Origin: Baylisascaris procyonis
Taxonomy: Eukaryota > Nematoda > Chromadorea > Rhabditida > Ascarididae
DNA length: 64,000 nucleotides
Assembly: GCA_037389465.1 (NCBI GenBank)
Contig: JAZARR010000250.1
Span: forward strand, 4,573,001-4,637,000
Direction: 5' to 3'
Part shown: positions 41,301 to 54,300 of the stretch, piece by piece
How positions within the stretch are numbered: the first letter of the stretch is position 1
Layout: each line of letters begins with the position of its first letter
Position numbers and translations under genes: made by a program
Notes under the pieces: model-generated
The model's database searches: none
The model's input: the letters and a program-made list of their open reading frames with translations, nothing else
Told to the model about the DNA's origin: nothing

Positions 41301-44067
41301 CGAAGTAACTGAGTGTATTTTTTGTTTAGCTGATAAAATTATGAGAGTTTTTGAGTATTTAAGAGAATGTATTAAATGAGGATCAATAATGAAGAAAAGG
41401 CCAAGAGAATCTCGGGGAAAAGAATACTCTCAAATCAAATCTAAGGAAACTTATTTAGTAGGGCAGCTAGATTAAAATATATTGCATGGCTTAGTTGTAG
41501 CTTTTCATGTCGATGCATTTCCGCTATGGCTCTCAACTGTTTAAATTTCATTGCATTCTTGTAACGAAGCGATTCTAATAGGGGAGCGAGGGTATATAAC
41601 AGTCGACCTGAAATACTTTGCAATAACCTCCGGCCAATGGGATAGGAGGGAATGAAAATTTTGCATGAAATGTTGATGTTCGTTTCCATTTTTTTGTTTT
41701 GAAGTTGTTTACTGGATTCATGACTGTTTACTTATGAGTGTTTTTATTTCGACTGCTTCCATCATGAATAAAGTGGTGAATGCGATATCCAATAATATTT
41801 TCATTTAATTCGCTAATATTGTTCTAATAATTCCGCTATGTGTGTTAATTATTATAATTATTTTCAGTCCATTTTATTCTGTTGATATTCATCCAATCAT
41901 CGTTGTTTTTTATTGTCGTTATGAATGAATGCACTCCTTTCCTTTTGACTGTCCTAACAATTCTTTTATTTTTCTTTTCTCAGTTGACATTCCATTTCAT
42001 ATCTACTATTCATTACTCTTCCTAATTATTCCTTTTCATTCGCTTATCTATACTAATTCATTGTTTTGGTTGTTTTCCTAAATTCGAGGCAATTATTACT
42101 CTCTTTAAACTTTATTTTTATTTTAATAGTGCATATTTATATTTTGAAGTATACAAATTTTTGAATATTATTTATTCGAGATGTCAGTTCTCAACATTGA
42201 TATGGTTATGTTTTAAAGCGGAAATGAGCTGGATAAACTAACAGCTCTTCACTTCGATTTCACTGCTTCTGAGGAGCTATTAATATTGTTTATCTATTTT
42301 GATATGCTTTGCTTCATTATCTCATTGACATTAATTGCATGATAATTTGTGTAAGTGCATGTGCTTTTCCAGCAAAATAGATGTTTAAAACCTTCACTTC
42401 GTTTTTTTTTAATTTCTCTCATTTTCACTCATTATGATTTGCTACTGTTGCTTTGCTTTTTTATTTGCAGTTACTGTTTTGTTCACTGTTTATTTCTTTG
42501 CAGTGTATCTCTGATTTTGATGGAGTCATTTTTGAAGATGAACGACCGCCTCATTAACATTTAAAAATATACTTTAAATGCTCCATCTACTTCATTTACT
42601 TCCTTGAGGGGATTTTACTTTCCCTATTATTACTTCATAACAAGCATGCTTTCCCTCTTGACAATTGAATACAGCATAGCCTATGGAAACATGCTTAGGT
42701 GCATCGTCATCGACGAGTGGAGCTTCAACTCAATCTGGTAGCAGTACTGTAATTGGATCGACTCGTTCACAGGCGGCACCTTTGACTGCAGTTCTTCCGC
42801 AGACTGCTGTGACGACGCATCAAGTGGTTGCTGCTGCACACAAAACAAGTTTACCAACATCGCATATGCCGCACGTGATTCCTCCTGGCACCTATCATCA
42901 GTTTCAATCCTCTCCACAACTTTCTTCGACCATCGATGATCTCACTCATCACTCGGTGGCACAACACGAACACGTTGTGCATCAGAATCCGATCAGTCAT
43001 ACTAATACATCGATTTCTCAACCTGCTCTTTTGCCGTATGCGTTATCCTCTCTTTTTTGCTCTTTTTTTAACTGAAAGGAGTGTGTGCTTCTGTAGTTTA
43101 TTATTAAGCATTACATGGTGCATGATGCACATCAAGCCGAATATTCCTTGACACTTTTGCAGATTTATCGACACACATCTAAGCCTTCAATTGCTTGTAA
43201 AAATTGAAATGCCCATTGTGGATTTAGAGAACTCGTGAATATTTGTTATTTTTTAGAATATAACGCAAAGGAAGTTCAGCTTTCTAGTGCTGTTTTCATC
43301 GTTGTTTAGAAGAGATCAGAAGTGTAAATTTCGATGGAACGATTCAAAGCGTGCTCGCTAAGCCATTGATCATCGACTGTCCATTATGACCAACCCTTTT
43401 GCAGCTGCCCTCAACTGGCTTTCCATTTTTATCTTGTTTAATTGTATGATTGTCCAAGTATTATGTCCAAGTTTCTCTTCTTCATCCAAATTTATTGAAA
43501 GCGCTATCCATTCATCATCTTTTTTTTTTTCCGTTTATCGGTGCTTCAAGTCCTCCATTTTCCTTCTTAGGTGATTTCTTCCTTTCTTAAAATTTTTTTG
43601 TAAGCGTTACGGAAAAAGGCGATTTTCTATATTGACCGTCCCAAAATGCATAGTTTAGTACTTTTTTGTCTCAATGCATTTAAAAAATTCTTAGTCATCG
43701 TCATTGAAAATGCCTCTCAACTTCAAATGGATGATGACATTCGTTGAATCATCCATAAAATTCGGCAGCAATAACGCTTTTCATGCCGAAGTAACAAAAA
43801 ATTGGCATTATTTGATATATGCGCCTCGATATCTGCTTAAAATTAGATCTTAACATATTGCGACTTGTTAATTTGCCTAATGGGAATATTTTTAGTTTCA
43901 AGCGGGAGATGAAGAATCGACTGTCAAAGGCGTCACTCGGTTCGACGGATTCGAACGAAGAAGAGGAGAATGGTGTATTGAGACGTAGCTCAGGTGCCGC
44001 TCATAGTGTCGATGGCATTAAGAAATTGAAAATTCCACTTCTTTTTCGTAAAACAAAACACTCGTAG
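29398..44067 (+). CDS. stim-1: STIM, ER calcium sensor for store-operated calcium entry (complete, 12 exons)
   Basis: Senses ER lumen calcium through an EF-hand and, when calcium falls, clusters to open Orai channels in the plasma membrane. Exons: 29398-29494, 30743-30867, 32591-32826, 33492-33604, 35872-36049, 36896-36968, 37577-37659, 38249-38434, 38712-38818, 39608-39700, 42699-43035, 43896-44067. These total 1800 bases with all phases matched (599 residues plus stop). The domains in order are a signal peptide (1-25), an EF-hand loop D60-E71 with ligands D60, D62, S64, S66, D68 and E71, FLKEDMKF and a hidden EF/SAM region (about 95-175, [19 protein letters not shown]), [14 protein letters not shown], a membrane helix (about 199-216), coiled coil 1 (217-285), a SOAR/CAD region (288-385: [14 protein letters not shown] to [12 protein letters not shown]), a Ser/Thr/His-rich tail and a basic C-terminus ([15 protein letters not shown]). 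Exon 9 could also read on to a stop at 39891. Confidence 0.9.
30743..30867 (+). CDS. stim-1: STIM exon 2: luminal EF-hand
   Basis: Encodes [20 protein letters not shown], aligning with human STIM1 helix-loop DDDADGNVDVEE. The 12-residue loop keeps Asp at 1, 3 and 9, Gly at 6 and Glu at 12. Position 5 is Ser instead of Asp, still a permitted ligand. The exon joins the signal-peptide exon through a split Ser codon and ends SND, meeting FLKEDMKF of exon 3 as SDEFLREDL does in human. The acceptor (AAATGAAG|GT) is weak in pyrimidines, but no other acceptor keeps the phase. Confidence 0.85.
33605..35871. other. STIM intron 4, no gene seen
   Basis: A 2.3 kb intron separating the luminal and transmembrane exons. 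It contains short T-rich open frames and an A-rich run near 35050-35071, nothing recognisable. Confidence 0.7.
38249..38818 (+). CDS. stim-1: STIM exons 8-9: SOAR/CAD, Orai-activating domain
   Basis: Two exons (38249-38434 and 38712-38818) encode the channel-activating core. [20 protein letters not shown] aligns with THEVEVQYYNIKRQNAE of human STIM2. [18 protein letters not shown] aligns with the KIKKKR segment that contacts Orai, here with four basic residues in [15 protein letters not shown] aligns with the DHKIL.AK block, and [13 protein letters not shown] with RWQQIEKICGFQI. Splice phases (2 and 1) agree with the neighbours. Confidence 0.88.
39608..39891 (+). CDS. stim-1: possible alternative last exon of STIM (short isoform)
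   Basis: The exon starting at 39608 stays open past the donor at 39701 (AGCTCAG|GTATCT) and ends in TGA at 39891. If the donor is not used, the protein stops after a Ser-rich tail ending SSSSED, giving 493 residues and no basic C-terminus. Length and Ser/Pro bias ([18 protein letters not shown]) are coding-like beyond the donor, which is why I report it. Whether it is made cannot be told from DNA. Confidence 0.45.
39892..42698. other. STIM intron 10, no further exon recognised
   Basis: A 2.8 kb gap between the Ser-rich exon and the penultimate exon (or 3' UTR of the short form). AT-rich; frames at 39881-40123 and 40192-40392 lack splice partners. If the short isoform exists, its polyadenylation site should lie here. 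Confidence 0.6.
42699..44067 (+). CDS. stim-1: STIM last two exons: Ser/Thr/His-rich tail and basic C-terminus
   Basis: Exon 42699-43035 begins after CATGCTTAG and encodes a low-complexity Ser, Thr, His and Pro tail ([35 protein letters not shown]). Exon 43896-44067 encodes [19 protein letters not shown], an EEEE cluster, and ends [17 protein letters not shown] Lys/Arg and hydrophobic tail is how vertebrate STIM binds plasma-membrane phosphoinositides. Phases (1 then 2) match. Confidence 0.75.
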
Positions 44068-44669
44068 CGTTATGATTGTTGCTGAAACACTCGAAGTAAT
44101 ACAATATTATTGCGTTGGAGCTCTTTTATTGGAAACAATTGGTGAGGATGAATGGATATAAAGTGCCTTTATTTTTGGGCGACATAATCGAAATTTCAAT
44201 TGTTGCCATTTCCTTATATCGATTCGCGTATTTCATCGAACATCTCTGCCACTTATATAGTTTTGGTGAATTATTCACTATGGTTCGGGGATTTTTTATT
44301 CTTTTAGCGCTCATTACTTCGAATGGTGATGTGCTTTTCGATATTGACTTTCTGCGTTGTGTTTATATGAAGTTTTCACTTTTATACTAATTTGCCTTTA
44401 TTTATTTTCGGGTATTTCCATTCGATCTTTCTAAATAGTCGGAGTTGTTTCCATTTGCAGTCATTTCCCGATATATTTGATTCGGTTAGTGGTTGTTGTG
44501 ATGAGAAAAGAGAAAGTGTTCGGTGATTATAGCGTGATGTGCAATTGCAGATAATGTCTTTTTTTTAAATATGAGAAAAATAGTAAACGGGAAAACAGTT
44601 GGTTTAATTTGCTTGGGTGTTATAATGCTCATCATACTGTAACAGTTGTAGGGCTTCCTAAGTAACAAT

Positions 44670-44675
44670 AATAAA
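44670..44675 (+). other. candidate polyadenylation signal for STIM
   Basis: AATAAA about 600 bases after the STIM stop codon, preceded by AT-rich sequence. It is the nearest clear hexamer I noticed downstream. Confidence 0.4.
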
Positions 44676-47600
44676 CTGTTATTCATTTTCGAAAGTGCCG
44701 TCTAGAAGAATTGTTCAATTTTTGCGTACTAATAATATAACATGCATTTGATAATATGTCATTGTTAGCAAATGTTTTTCAATATTAAGGTGTGCATTCC
44801 TTTGATTTTTATTTTGCAGTGAATATTTATTGGTTTGCATTCCACCGATTTTTTCGATTTGTTTCACTAGCTAAAGTCAAATTACTTTCCCGTTCATATA
44901 GCTGTGTTCAACCTCCCCCTCCCCCTCTTTCCCTCCCCTTATACTGAAATTCTATGATTTTATGATGCCTTGATTCTGTGATGAAACTATTGTATTTAGA
45001 TTTCAGATGCATACTTGATGAATGAACATTTAAATTTATGATTATCTAACAACGAATTGCTCCATTTTCAACTCGCAGTGATAACGTTATATCGCTTAAT
45101 GCTATTTGCTAGTTATTCGCTTAATAACCTGTGATATGCATTTTTTTAATCTTTAATCTGATTGCTCTTTTTGCATATTAAATCGATTGATTCTCTTGCA
45201 GTTATCTATTTATTGATGAAGTATGTTGAGCTTTTATCAAAAACTATACTGCTTGCTCTAATGAATATTTTTGTGCAATAATGCATTCTACTGATCGACC
45301 GTATGGTTGACTAATCTCCGGCATTTATCGCCTATCCGCATTCATCCATTTAGTGCTATTTTGCTAATTTAATTTGTTGAACATAGAAGGTGAATAATTT
45401 ATTCGTGTTTTTCAATCAGTAATAAGTATTAGGCGACTAAGCAACGTTCGCCGATTTTAACGGTGGATACGATCATCTAATATTCTTCACTAGTTGTTTG
45501 TGATACAAGGTGGCCAGCTTAGAAGTAATGCGCTACGACTATACTGTTAACTTATCACTCATCTTTACTTTTATGTGCATTACGTGCATTAGCTACTTGC
45601 GCGCATATTTACATATTGGTTAGAAGTGTTCGAAATGGCCCATTTTGACATCTACATACATGTGTGTTCGTTGCAGCTTTTTTGCACAGATTGCGTGTGC
45701 TTACGCGCTGATGCGTCGAATAATCTTTTTGCATATTATGCATTAATTCATCGTGGAAATCACTAAGTGGTAACATCTGCTTCGCAGCTTGGTCGTCCGT
45801 AAGTAGTTCATGAACTTCCTTCTAGTATATGCGATTTACATAAGTAATCAACTAACAAATAAAGAGTCAGCGAGCAAGTAAAAACGACTGATAGATGTAA
45901 ACATCGGTAGCTTGCTTGATCGCCGATACTTTCTCAGCATGGTCGGACTCGGACTATTTCCTGGCATATCCCCCACATCGTATGTCATCGTCTTTTACAC
46001 TCTGGGTCACTTCCGCCACCACTCTTGCACCTTGACAAGTTATGTGGAAGTTTGCATCTCTTCTGCTCTTAATTGAGAGGAATACAAACCCGCATATTGC
46101 ATCTCTCCCTCATCTCGTCCTTATGTTCAACACCACTGAAGTTAATCCGTCTCCCATCCGAGATGGAGGTTACTGAAGAGCAAGGCCTGTGGTGAAGATG
46201 GTGCAGTGTCCAGTTTGCATTTGATGGCATCAGTAAAGGGTAATTTGCGAGGGTTTCTAAGAGGCAGCGTTATTGATGGGAAGGTGCAGTAATTTGAGGT
46301 CCCTTGGTTTAGATAAAGAATTATCAAGATATTTTTCAACCGTGAGGTATGTTCTTTCGGGTAGGGAAATCATGGCCTCCTTGCCGTCTTTGCCGTTTTC
46401 ACGTCTAACGCATGCACGGATTGCACTTACGACACAGCCATTCACCTAATTATGTCCTATTTTTGATTCGATTTTGAATGAATTCATCGGCTATGATGGA
46501 AGAGGAAAATAGATTGCTCAGAACAAGAGCAGCTTCTCATCAGAGTTGATATCCTTGCATATCATACCAGATTAGGCATCACAACTTGAGCTCGAGTTAT
46601 TGAGAAGGCTCGAAAGTGTGCTTGAGTTGTTGCAGTATACTGTGAGCGTCCGTAGGATTATGAGGATGTAGGGTCCCTGTTTTGGCTCTCCCTTACCTTT
46701 AATTTGTTCCTGAAGGATTCACAAATTCTTTTTTATTTCGAGGCTTTACCAGATGCTGCGTAATCTGGCAAGAAAACGAGAGGCTAAGGTTTTTGCCAGC
46801 CTTAAAAAAATCAACCACAGTAAGGCGGAGGGGATAACGCGACAGCAGGGGAGGGGGAAGGGGGGAGTTGCTCCGACAGCAATTTGGCATGAATAGTGCC
46901 CCTTTGCATGAACGAGCACTAAGAACTCCTTGCGCTGCAGACGCTTCGCAGGCGGACTGCGCACAGCTGCGGTTCGAACCGACCCTCGCAAGGACGCAAT
47001 CTCATATGAAAAGCTAGAAGCACATTGATTTCCTATAATCAGACACGCTGTCCTTTATAGGTATGGACCTCTCCCTCAAGGCATTTATAGAGAGTTTGAT
47101 CTATCTCTCGATCATCACTTTTCTGCTCTGCCGAAAAGGAGTTGATCCACGATTTATTAATCATTGCTTGCAGGCTGGAGTTGGCACTAAACCTGAATCC
47201 AACAAGTGCAACCGACTTGAGTTTATAAACTGTTGGTCCCTTGGTGGAGTTTGATTGGGTGACAAGGCAAAGGTGGCATCGGCGGTGTGACTGCTTAAGA
47301 GGTAGTGAGTGTTGATTAGATCGCGACATGTCGCGCTAATTACCTGCTGCGTGATGAACCCAGATTCACTCGAATTGCCGCTCTATCAGCGTTGCGTATC
47401 AAACTCTCTTCTTATGTTGATTGCGCAAACAAAATGTTTCGCCCTTTCTTCCTCATCGGCAATGTTCACCGAAAGAGTACGCAAAACGCCTTACATGTTA
47501 TATCAATTTTGTCCTTACTTGTACTTTTAGTACAAGTTGACTTTACTTATCTCAGCCTTTGAGCTTATCAAGAAGGCGTAGGGAAGTAGTCAAAGGAGAC

Positions 47601-48036
47601 TTTTAATACTCTGCGATCGTCCCCACTGCTCAAGTTAATAAGGAAATATTTCCCTTTTGAGCAACATAGAGTTGTGGAGTCAGCAACATTGCGCACTTTG
47701 AAAAAATGAGTCGTGTTCATTGCTTCTGCCACATTACATATGGAAGTCACATGAGTTGATGAGTATTTATTGTTTGCTGAGGATAAATGATAAGTTTGAG
47801 TCTGCTACTGCATTTCAAATAATAGAACATCCTTCTTGGGAGATTAACCTCGGATGTGATATCACACTGCATCCCTTATAGTTTCACCAATAACACTACT
47901 GCGACTCGTTAACCGACGGTTAGACAGGATGCATGGGAATGATCCATCATCTCGCAATGTCGAAAGCTGTGCGGCTACGTTGCACATGAAGCCCTAGGTG
48001 AAATGGAAACAAAAAGGATTGCTTGTAACAGATGGG

Positions 48037-48079
48037 TTGCTTAAGGCCGGTGATGAGTAGATTGCTTAAGGCCGGTGAT
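48037..48079. repeat. short direct duplication
   Basis: TTGCTTAAGGCCGGTGAT occurs at 48037-48054 and again at 48062-48079, a 25-base period with two copies. Confidence 0.85.
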
Positions 48080-48360
48080 ACCGAAGAAACTGTCGTCGTA
48101 GCCAGATGGCCACATCGATGATTTTGGAGAAGCCGTTCCGCATCTTCACATTCCACAGAATATACAGGAGGATAATATGAAAACTGATGGAGACATTGAT
48201 AGCGTTGGTAGCATTTTAGGGGAATCAGTGTCTGCAACGTTCAATTTTTTTTGGTGGGAGACGTCGTCTACTTCCTTTCAGCAGTTATGCCATTCGAAGA
48301 AGCCAACGTGCAACGAGTATCTTTTATAGTAGTGTTTGTGCAGCTAAGAGGAGGGTTTGC

Positions 48361-48368
48361 TACTTCAG
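48361..48368 (+). promoter_or_regulatory. probable trans- or cis-splice acceptor before the NIFK start
   Basis: TACTTCAG is followed by nine bases and then the start ATG at 48378. Such a short leader after an acceptor is typical of spliced-leader addition in nematodes. Confidence 0.5.
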
Positions 48369-48377
48369 AATCTCGCA

Positions 48378-51300
48378 ATGCTTGAGGATGACGTCAAAAT
48401 GGACGCTGAGGAAACTGATGTGAAACAGACGTCGACTTTAGTCGTCAAGAAACGTGTTCATCGCCGAAACTTACCGCCTTTGGGTGATCCAGAAGCGCGT
48501 TCAAAGGTCATTAAAATCAGACATATTCCATATGGATTCTTTGAAGAAGAGTTATTGAAATATTTTCGACAATTTGGCAAAGTTCGACGCGTTCGTGTGG
48601 CACGAAGTGTGAAGGCAAGTCTACTATTATATTTTAACGGTTCTGAAATAGCCACTGAACTGATAAGATCCTTATTTTTGGTCACACACAATACTTGAGT
48701 ATGAATAGGGGAGAGCTGTTTCATGAATTGAAGGTTGGCGTTGTTTGTATTCTTGTGTGTGTGTGTGTAATTATGGACACAAATTCGAGAAAAAACATAC
48801 CAATATTTTTCCTTCCTTTTTCTCTCCTTCACTCTCGGAGACTTCTATCGCTGTTTGTTGTTTATTCCTGAAACGTTTTTAAAATGCCATTGATTTCATT
48901 TGTTGAAGTTTCATGTTCTAAAGCATCTTGCTGTGAATTAATGTTTACTGCTAGAATGTGAGCAGAAAAAGAATACAAATCATAACTCGCTTATAATGTG
49001 CTCATTTATAGAGGAACATGATTTGGGAAGCATGATTCCATGTAAGTAAACTACATCCTCTAAATTCCCTCACATTACCGTTTTTAATTTTTAAGCCAAA
49101 CTTTAGAGTAGACACACATATATACGTTTAATTGCTGTTTGCCCATAATTCACTCTCTTTCAAAAATTTTTGCATCAAGTGTAGAGAAATGAGTGCAGAG
49201 CATTTACTGCGAAGCATTACCTACCCGACATGAGTATGTTAAAATGACTAAAAAGTGAGAGTTATTTCGAGTTGGGGACTTATGTTTGAGGTCACGATCG
49301 GAGACGTCCGATGTGTGCCGCGATCCGTTAGATTAGAGAGAGTGTTTTCCTTTCCTCGATGTCGCCTTCTTTATTGACTCGCCTGTGAATCACTCAATCA
49401 CCGCGTTCCTCTTTATTGAATGCCGATCTGTTAGTGATTGTTGCCACGTCGACTCACACCTTAAAATTAGTCGCTTTCTTCAATGGGACGTTAACAAGTC
49501 ATTTGCATATTAATTTAATTGGATGCGATATATTAGCATAAAGCCCATTTAAGGCGTAGAAACAGTGATTCAGGATATATTGTGGGACGAATCGCTACTG
49601 AGCTATGTTAGAAAATCGTTGATTCTTTTCTCGTGTCGATTGTTCTGGCGGTTTTTGTTTTGCCGTTGAGCTGACGAAAAATATGATTGTTTCCCTTACC
49701 ATTTTTTTCTCTTTGCTAGAGGAAAGCTAGGGAAGAGCTCCCATTGAGCTGTCATGTTGAAACGATTCACCTTTTTTCTTAATTTTTACTTTAGCTTCCA
49801 TCTGTGCGAAAAATTTCGTTGGATAGCCACTCTCACTTTCCAGAATTTTTCGAGAGTTGGTGAGAGAGAAGAGTAAAAACAATAAGAGAAAGAAGAAAAA
49901 ATTCGTTGAAATAGTGCAGAATTTTGTCTAGTTGTGTCCAAGAAAATTGATTAGAGCGTATGTTGATCTAGTGGAATGGGTAGGTAACTGTTTTTACTGA
50001 TAAAAGGTTGCGCACTTCGAAGGTGATTTTTGGATGCGTTGAGTGCAAATAAAGGGAAAGTTAGCCAATGATTGAAATACGACCTTTTTCGTCAACATAT
50101 TGATACAGCTGTGTGCAACAACAGTAAAGGCATTTAGCCGTCTTCCCGTTGTTTCGCTGTTTACTGAAACGAACAGAAAACATTTAGCTATATTTTAAAA
50201 GCTGCAAAAAAGGTCTAGAAGAGAGAAAAAAAGAAAGAAACAGGAAGAAGGTGCATTTTTCTGCAAAGGGATCTCTCCGTGTTGAAGAACAGTATGCAGA
50301 AGCATCTATATGTTCTAAATAATTTTTTGTCGTCAGCAAAAAGTTTCAATTTGTAACAAATTCTTAATACTATAAATCAGTGAGGTAAAAATTTTAATGA
50401 TTTGATCTGAATAGACTGATTAGATCGAGTTTGAGTGCTTCATCGCTGATGTTTTGGCAATTTGATGCATCTACCACTTTCTGGAATCTAAAAAACAAAA
50501 ACCTCAAAATTTAAGAGGAATTAGCTCATCTAATGCAATGGGTACTCAGCCGATACTTGTGACATCTGTGGTTTCAGGATGAGATCTAAAATGTACTCAA
50601 TGCTAAAAACAATAGATCAAGATGTAACCTAGTTTGTGGGAGTTATCCCATAAGTGTGAAGCACTTAACCGTAAATAATTCTAGACGGTTGCTCGTCATA
50701 TATCAACGGGATGCGCTTTTGATCAGCCAATAATAGCCATGTGGTGGTTAATTACTTCTTCGACTATATTCGCCACAATTTTATACGCTTCTCTGCTTTC
50801 CCCATCCTTCGATTTGAGTCTCTCTGTCTTTCCTATTCTCTCTCACTCACTCCCTCTCTCCGGGAACTGTCTCTATTTCGTTGTCTCTTTCACTATTTAA
50901 TTTATGTTGATTGTTGTGTGAGTGTGATTTTCCCTTTCGGCACTCGTCATGCAATAACGTTTTTGCTTTACGTTAATTTTGCGTTGTGCTCTAATCAATG
51001 GCAAGGATCACTTTGCGCCATCCCCGTACACAATAGCAAATCGCTTAGGCGGTGAACCATTAAATGTCACTTGACGACAGTCGGAAAGCAATTCAATAAA
51101 ACGAACTTCGTTACCTCTTTCCGGTCCTTGTAAGTATCCGAGCGTATAGGCCACTCATGTCCTCACCTGCATCGTCAACTGGCTAACAATGTTGATTTGG
51201 CATATAGAGTTCCAAGAATGCTTTCGGTATTCTGCATACCTGAATCGTTTGATATACGTCGGGAGGCGTTGTGTCGTCGACTGGAGTGGGATTCTGAGAC

Positions 51301-54300
51301 TGGTAAGTCGTGGATTAGCATGCGAAGTTCAGTTTGTTCGGTGATATTCGTCAGCCAGCACCCAATTCCACCCCCTCACTCTTTTTAAGCTGTAGTGATG
51401 TGCAGAATTCGAATTTGATTACTTCCACACTTGAATGCAGAAAATTAGGATGAAATTCGAAAAGAAATGTTTCTTGAATTTCATCTCATTCTTTAACTTC
51501 ATTTTTTGCCAAACAGTTTCATCTCATTTAGGATTGTTGGAGGAGTGATCGTCGTCTAAAATCTGTGAAATTAATTTAAGGCTTCGAGATATCGCAGCAA
51601 ACTCGGAGTGGGGATGATGAATTTGCATAAATGCGATTCAAAATGCCGTTGAGGTATAAAAGCGATATTTTTAAGCGACATATTCTATGGAGTATATCTC
51701 TTGCTATCACTAAATTGGGTGGAAATTCCATGGGAAAAGATTCAACGAATACTTTCTCTTGTTATAACGAGAGAAAACGTTTACGTAACATGGCAGCTTT
51801 AGCGAAAATTTAAAAAAACAACAACTCATGCTACCTCTTTCCGGGAAATATTCTATGCGAACGAAGTGGCAAGAGAGATGCCACTGCATTTGGAACGGAT
51901 AGTTGAAGGATCAACGAAGTGGAAAATATTAGAAATTGAGGAATATTCCCAAGATGAATTGACATAAAGCTTCACAGCTTAAAATCTTCGAGTAGAATAC
52001 CCCGCCGATCAGCGTGAATACCAACTTTGATGATGAAAGCATTCTGAAGTGATTGTTTCTTTTCTTTTTATTTTAAACTCTTCATTGCTTGTTCCTCCCT
52101 TTCTCATCGTTGCTCTTCCTCTCTGTCCCGTTGATAGTGAATGGTGGCATATTATAAAGAGGGATGAGTGACACTAGTATTATTATGCTTTGCATGGCAT
52201 ATTCGATCTATTATGCATCTACCAAGCACTTTAATTGAACGAATGTCTGTCGGCTCAATGTGATCAATGACTGCATTCTTTGATTGCACCGTTTTGCTCT
52301 TTCCACTCATCGCATTCTATTTAATTACATCTCTCCCCTCTTCTTCAATCCTTATTCTTAACCTTTTTTGTGAGCGTCTGCAGATTTTCTGTTCTGTATA
52401 ATGGACCACGTCTGCATTCTATGTGAATAAACTGTCAGCAAGCTTCTCTCTCCGTTCTCCCCTATTGGTCAGGGATGGTTCATACTACACATGGCAGCTA
52501 CATCCATCAATCAGTCTCAGTGACCAAGATCCAAAATTAGGGGAAGGACAAGACCTCATTGTATAATATCACTAGTTTCAAGATTCATTTAATTCAGTTT
52601 AAAGATGCAAGTAAAAAGCTTAGAAAATGTATAGAATGGCGTGAATTTCGTATGATTCACGGTCGTGCTCAAATTTACGGATTCCAATTTGCACAACTTG
52701 AGGATCGATGCAATTCATGCTTATTGACGAGCGTATGCGATTATAATAAACGTTAATTTTAAAGTAGTTTTGGCAATGTCGAAGTTTGGGTAAAGTTTGT
52801 GCGAATTATGATGTAAATAATGGTTTTATAAATTAGATAAAGACATTGCATAAGTGACAGACGAATAAATATTATGTGACATTATAGACGGGCAATCACA
52901 AAGGATGGGCGTTCGTTTCGTTTACGGATGAAAATGTGGCGCAGATCGCTGCCGAGACGATGCATGGTTATCTCATGTTTGATAAGCGTCTCATTTGTGA
53001 GTAACGTCATTTTTAATCTATTTCTTTAGATAATATTGCGTTTGATATTAATAATATAGGCACGAAACATTTCAAATAATATGGGAGAATGGTAAATAAA
53101 TAAATTTATCATCTTTTTCTTTTTGTGCTATAAATCATTTTCAGCAAAAAAATAAGTGGGATGTAAATGTGAATAAGGATGGGTCAGGCTCGTTTTTTTT
53201 TTTAATCTTCTAGTTTTTCTGTTGTTAATTTCTTGTAGAATATTTTCTAAATTTTTTTGTCATCTTGTGTTGAGTTGTTGAAGGCGTTAACTTATCCATC
53301 AGTAAACAGAGGAACATCCAAAAATCAAACTCAATATTGGCCACCTCGATGAGGAGGTCGTTCTCGCATGGCTATTGCGTAACATATTTTGAGAACGCTT
53401 GCTAGTTAAGGCTAAATACAGGGTGCATAAGCGAGTAATGCGTGACGTTTATGTAAAGAAAATTGATGAGGATAGATGGACATCTCCATAGCAGTTGTAA
53501 ATTGCGCCATCGTTATCCATTGCCTATCGTTCTCTCGTGATTATCGAACGCTTGATAGTGCGATAGTATATCATCATTGCAGTCTTGGTGATAATCCACA
53601 AGTGATAACGAGTGATTTGTTATATTGCGATGAATATTTTTCAGCAACTTACAGGCATCGATAACTGTAATCATTTGAATTGCTTAGAGGTCATCTGTTT
53701 GTAAATACCGCCATTAACTGAGGTTGTTGAGTTCCTGTTTTTCATAAACTTGCAGGAGTGTCATGGCTATGCATATTTACATGTATGCCCATTAGTCCAT
53801 CCATTAGTTTCAACTTTGCCATCAGTTATGTTCGGTTGCAGAATTTAGTGACAGTAATGTGCGCCATAGGATTACTTCTTATATTACCTTGAAAGCAAAA
53901 CGTATATCATGACATGTGCACCATGGGATTACATTACTTCTTATAGTCCTAGAACCGCTTTTCGCGCATGTCTGTATGAAGGGGGTTTATCTTGTCTTAG
54001 AAATGTTGTTTACATTGATGTAAACTGTTAGCTGCTTTCTTTACTTTCTTCAGGTAAAGTGTTGAAAAACAGAGAAGTTCCAAACTGTATGCGCTCGGGG
54101 AAATGCCTGATAAGACCACCGATAAGAGGTGCAAGGGCCAAGAAGCATACTCGTTTAGCAGGCAAACGCAAATCCGGTATTCGAGAAGAAGCCAGTGAGG
54201 TGAGATATTGAGAATTTTTGTGTGAAGTTGCCTGATGATGGGAGTTTTATACACTTAAATGAACTGCAATCCGAAGGCGGGCTTCTGTTTTGCGCTGTAA

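Larger units (their letters stand above)
44068..48377. other. 3' UTR of STIM then intergenic; no gene recognised
   Basis: 44.7-46.0 kb is AT-rich with no coding signal. 46.1-48.3 kb has a more even base composition and several frames of 60-96 codons on both strands (for example minus 47039-47329 and 47947-48237), without motifs, start context or matching splice sites. It may be an old mobile-element remnant, but I cannot name one. A C/T tract lies at 44910-44940. Confidence 0.5.
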
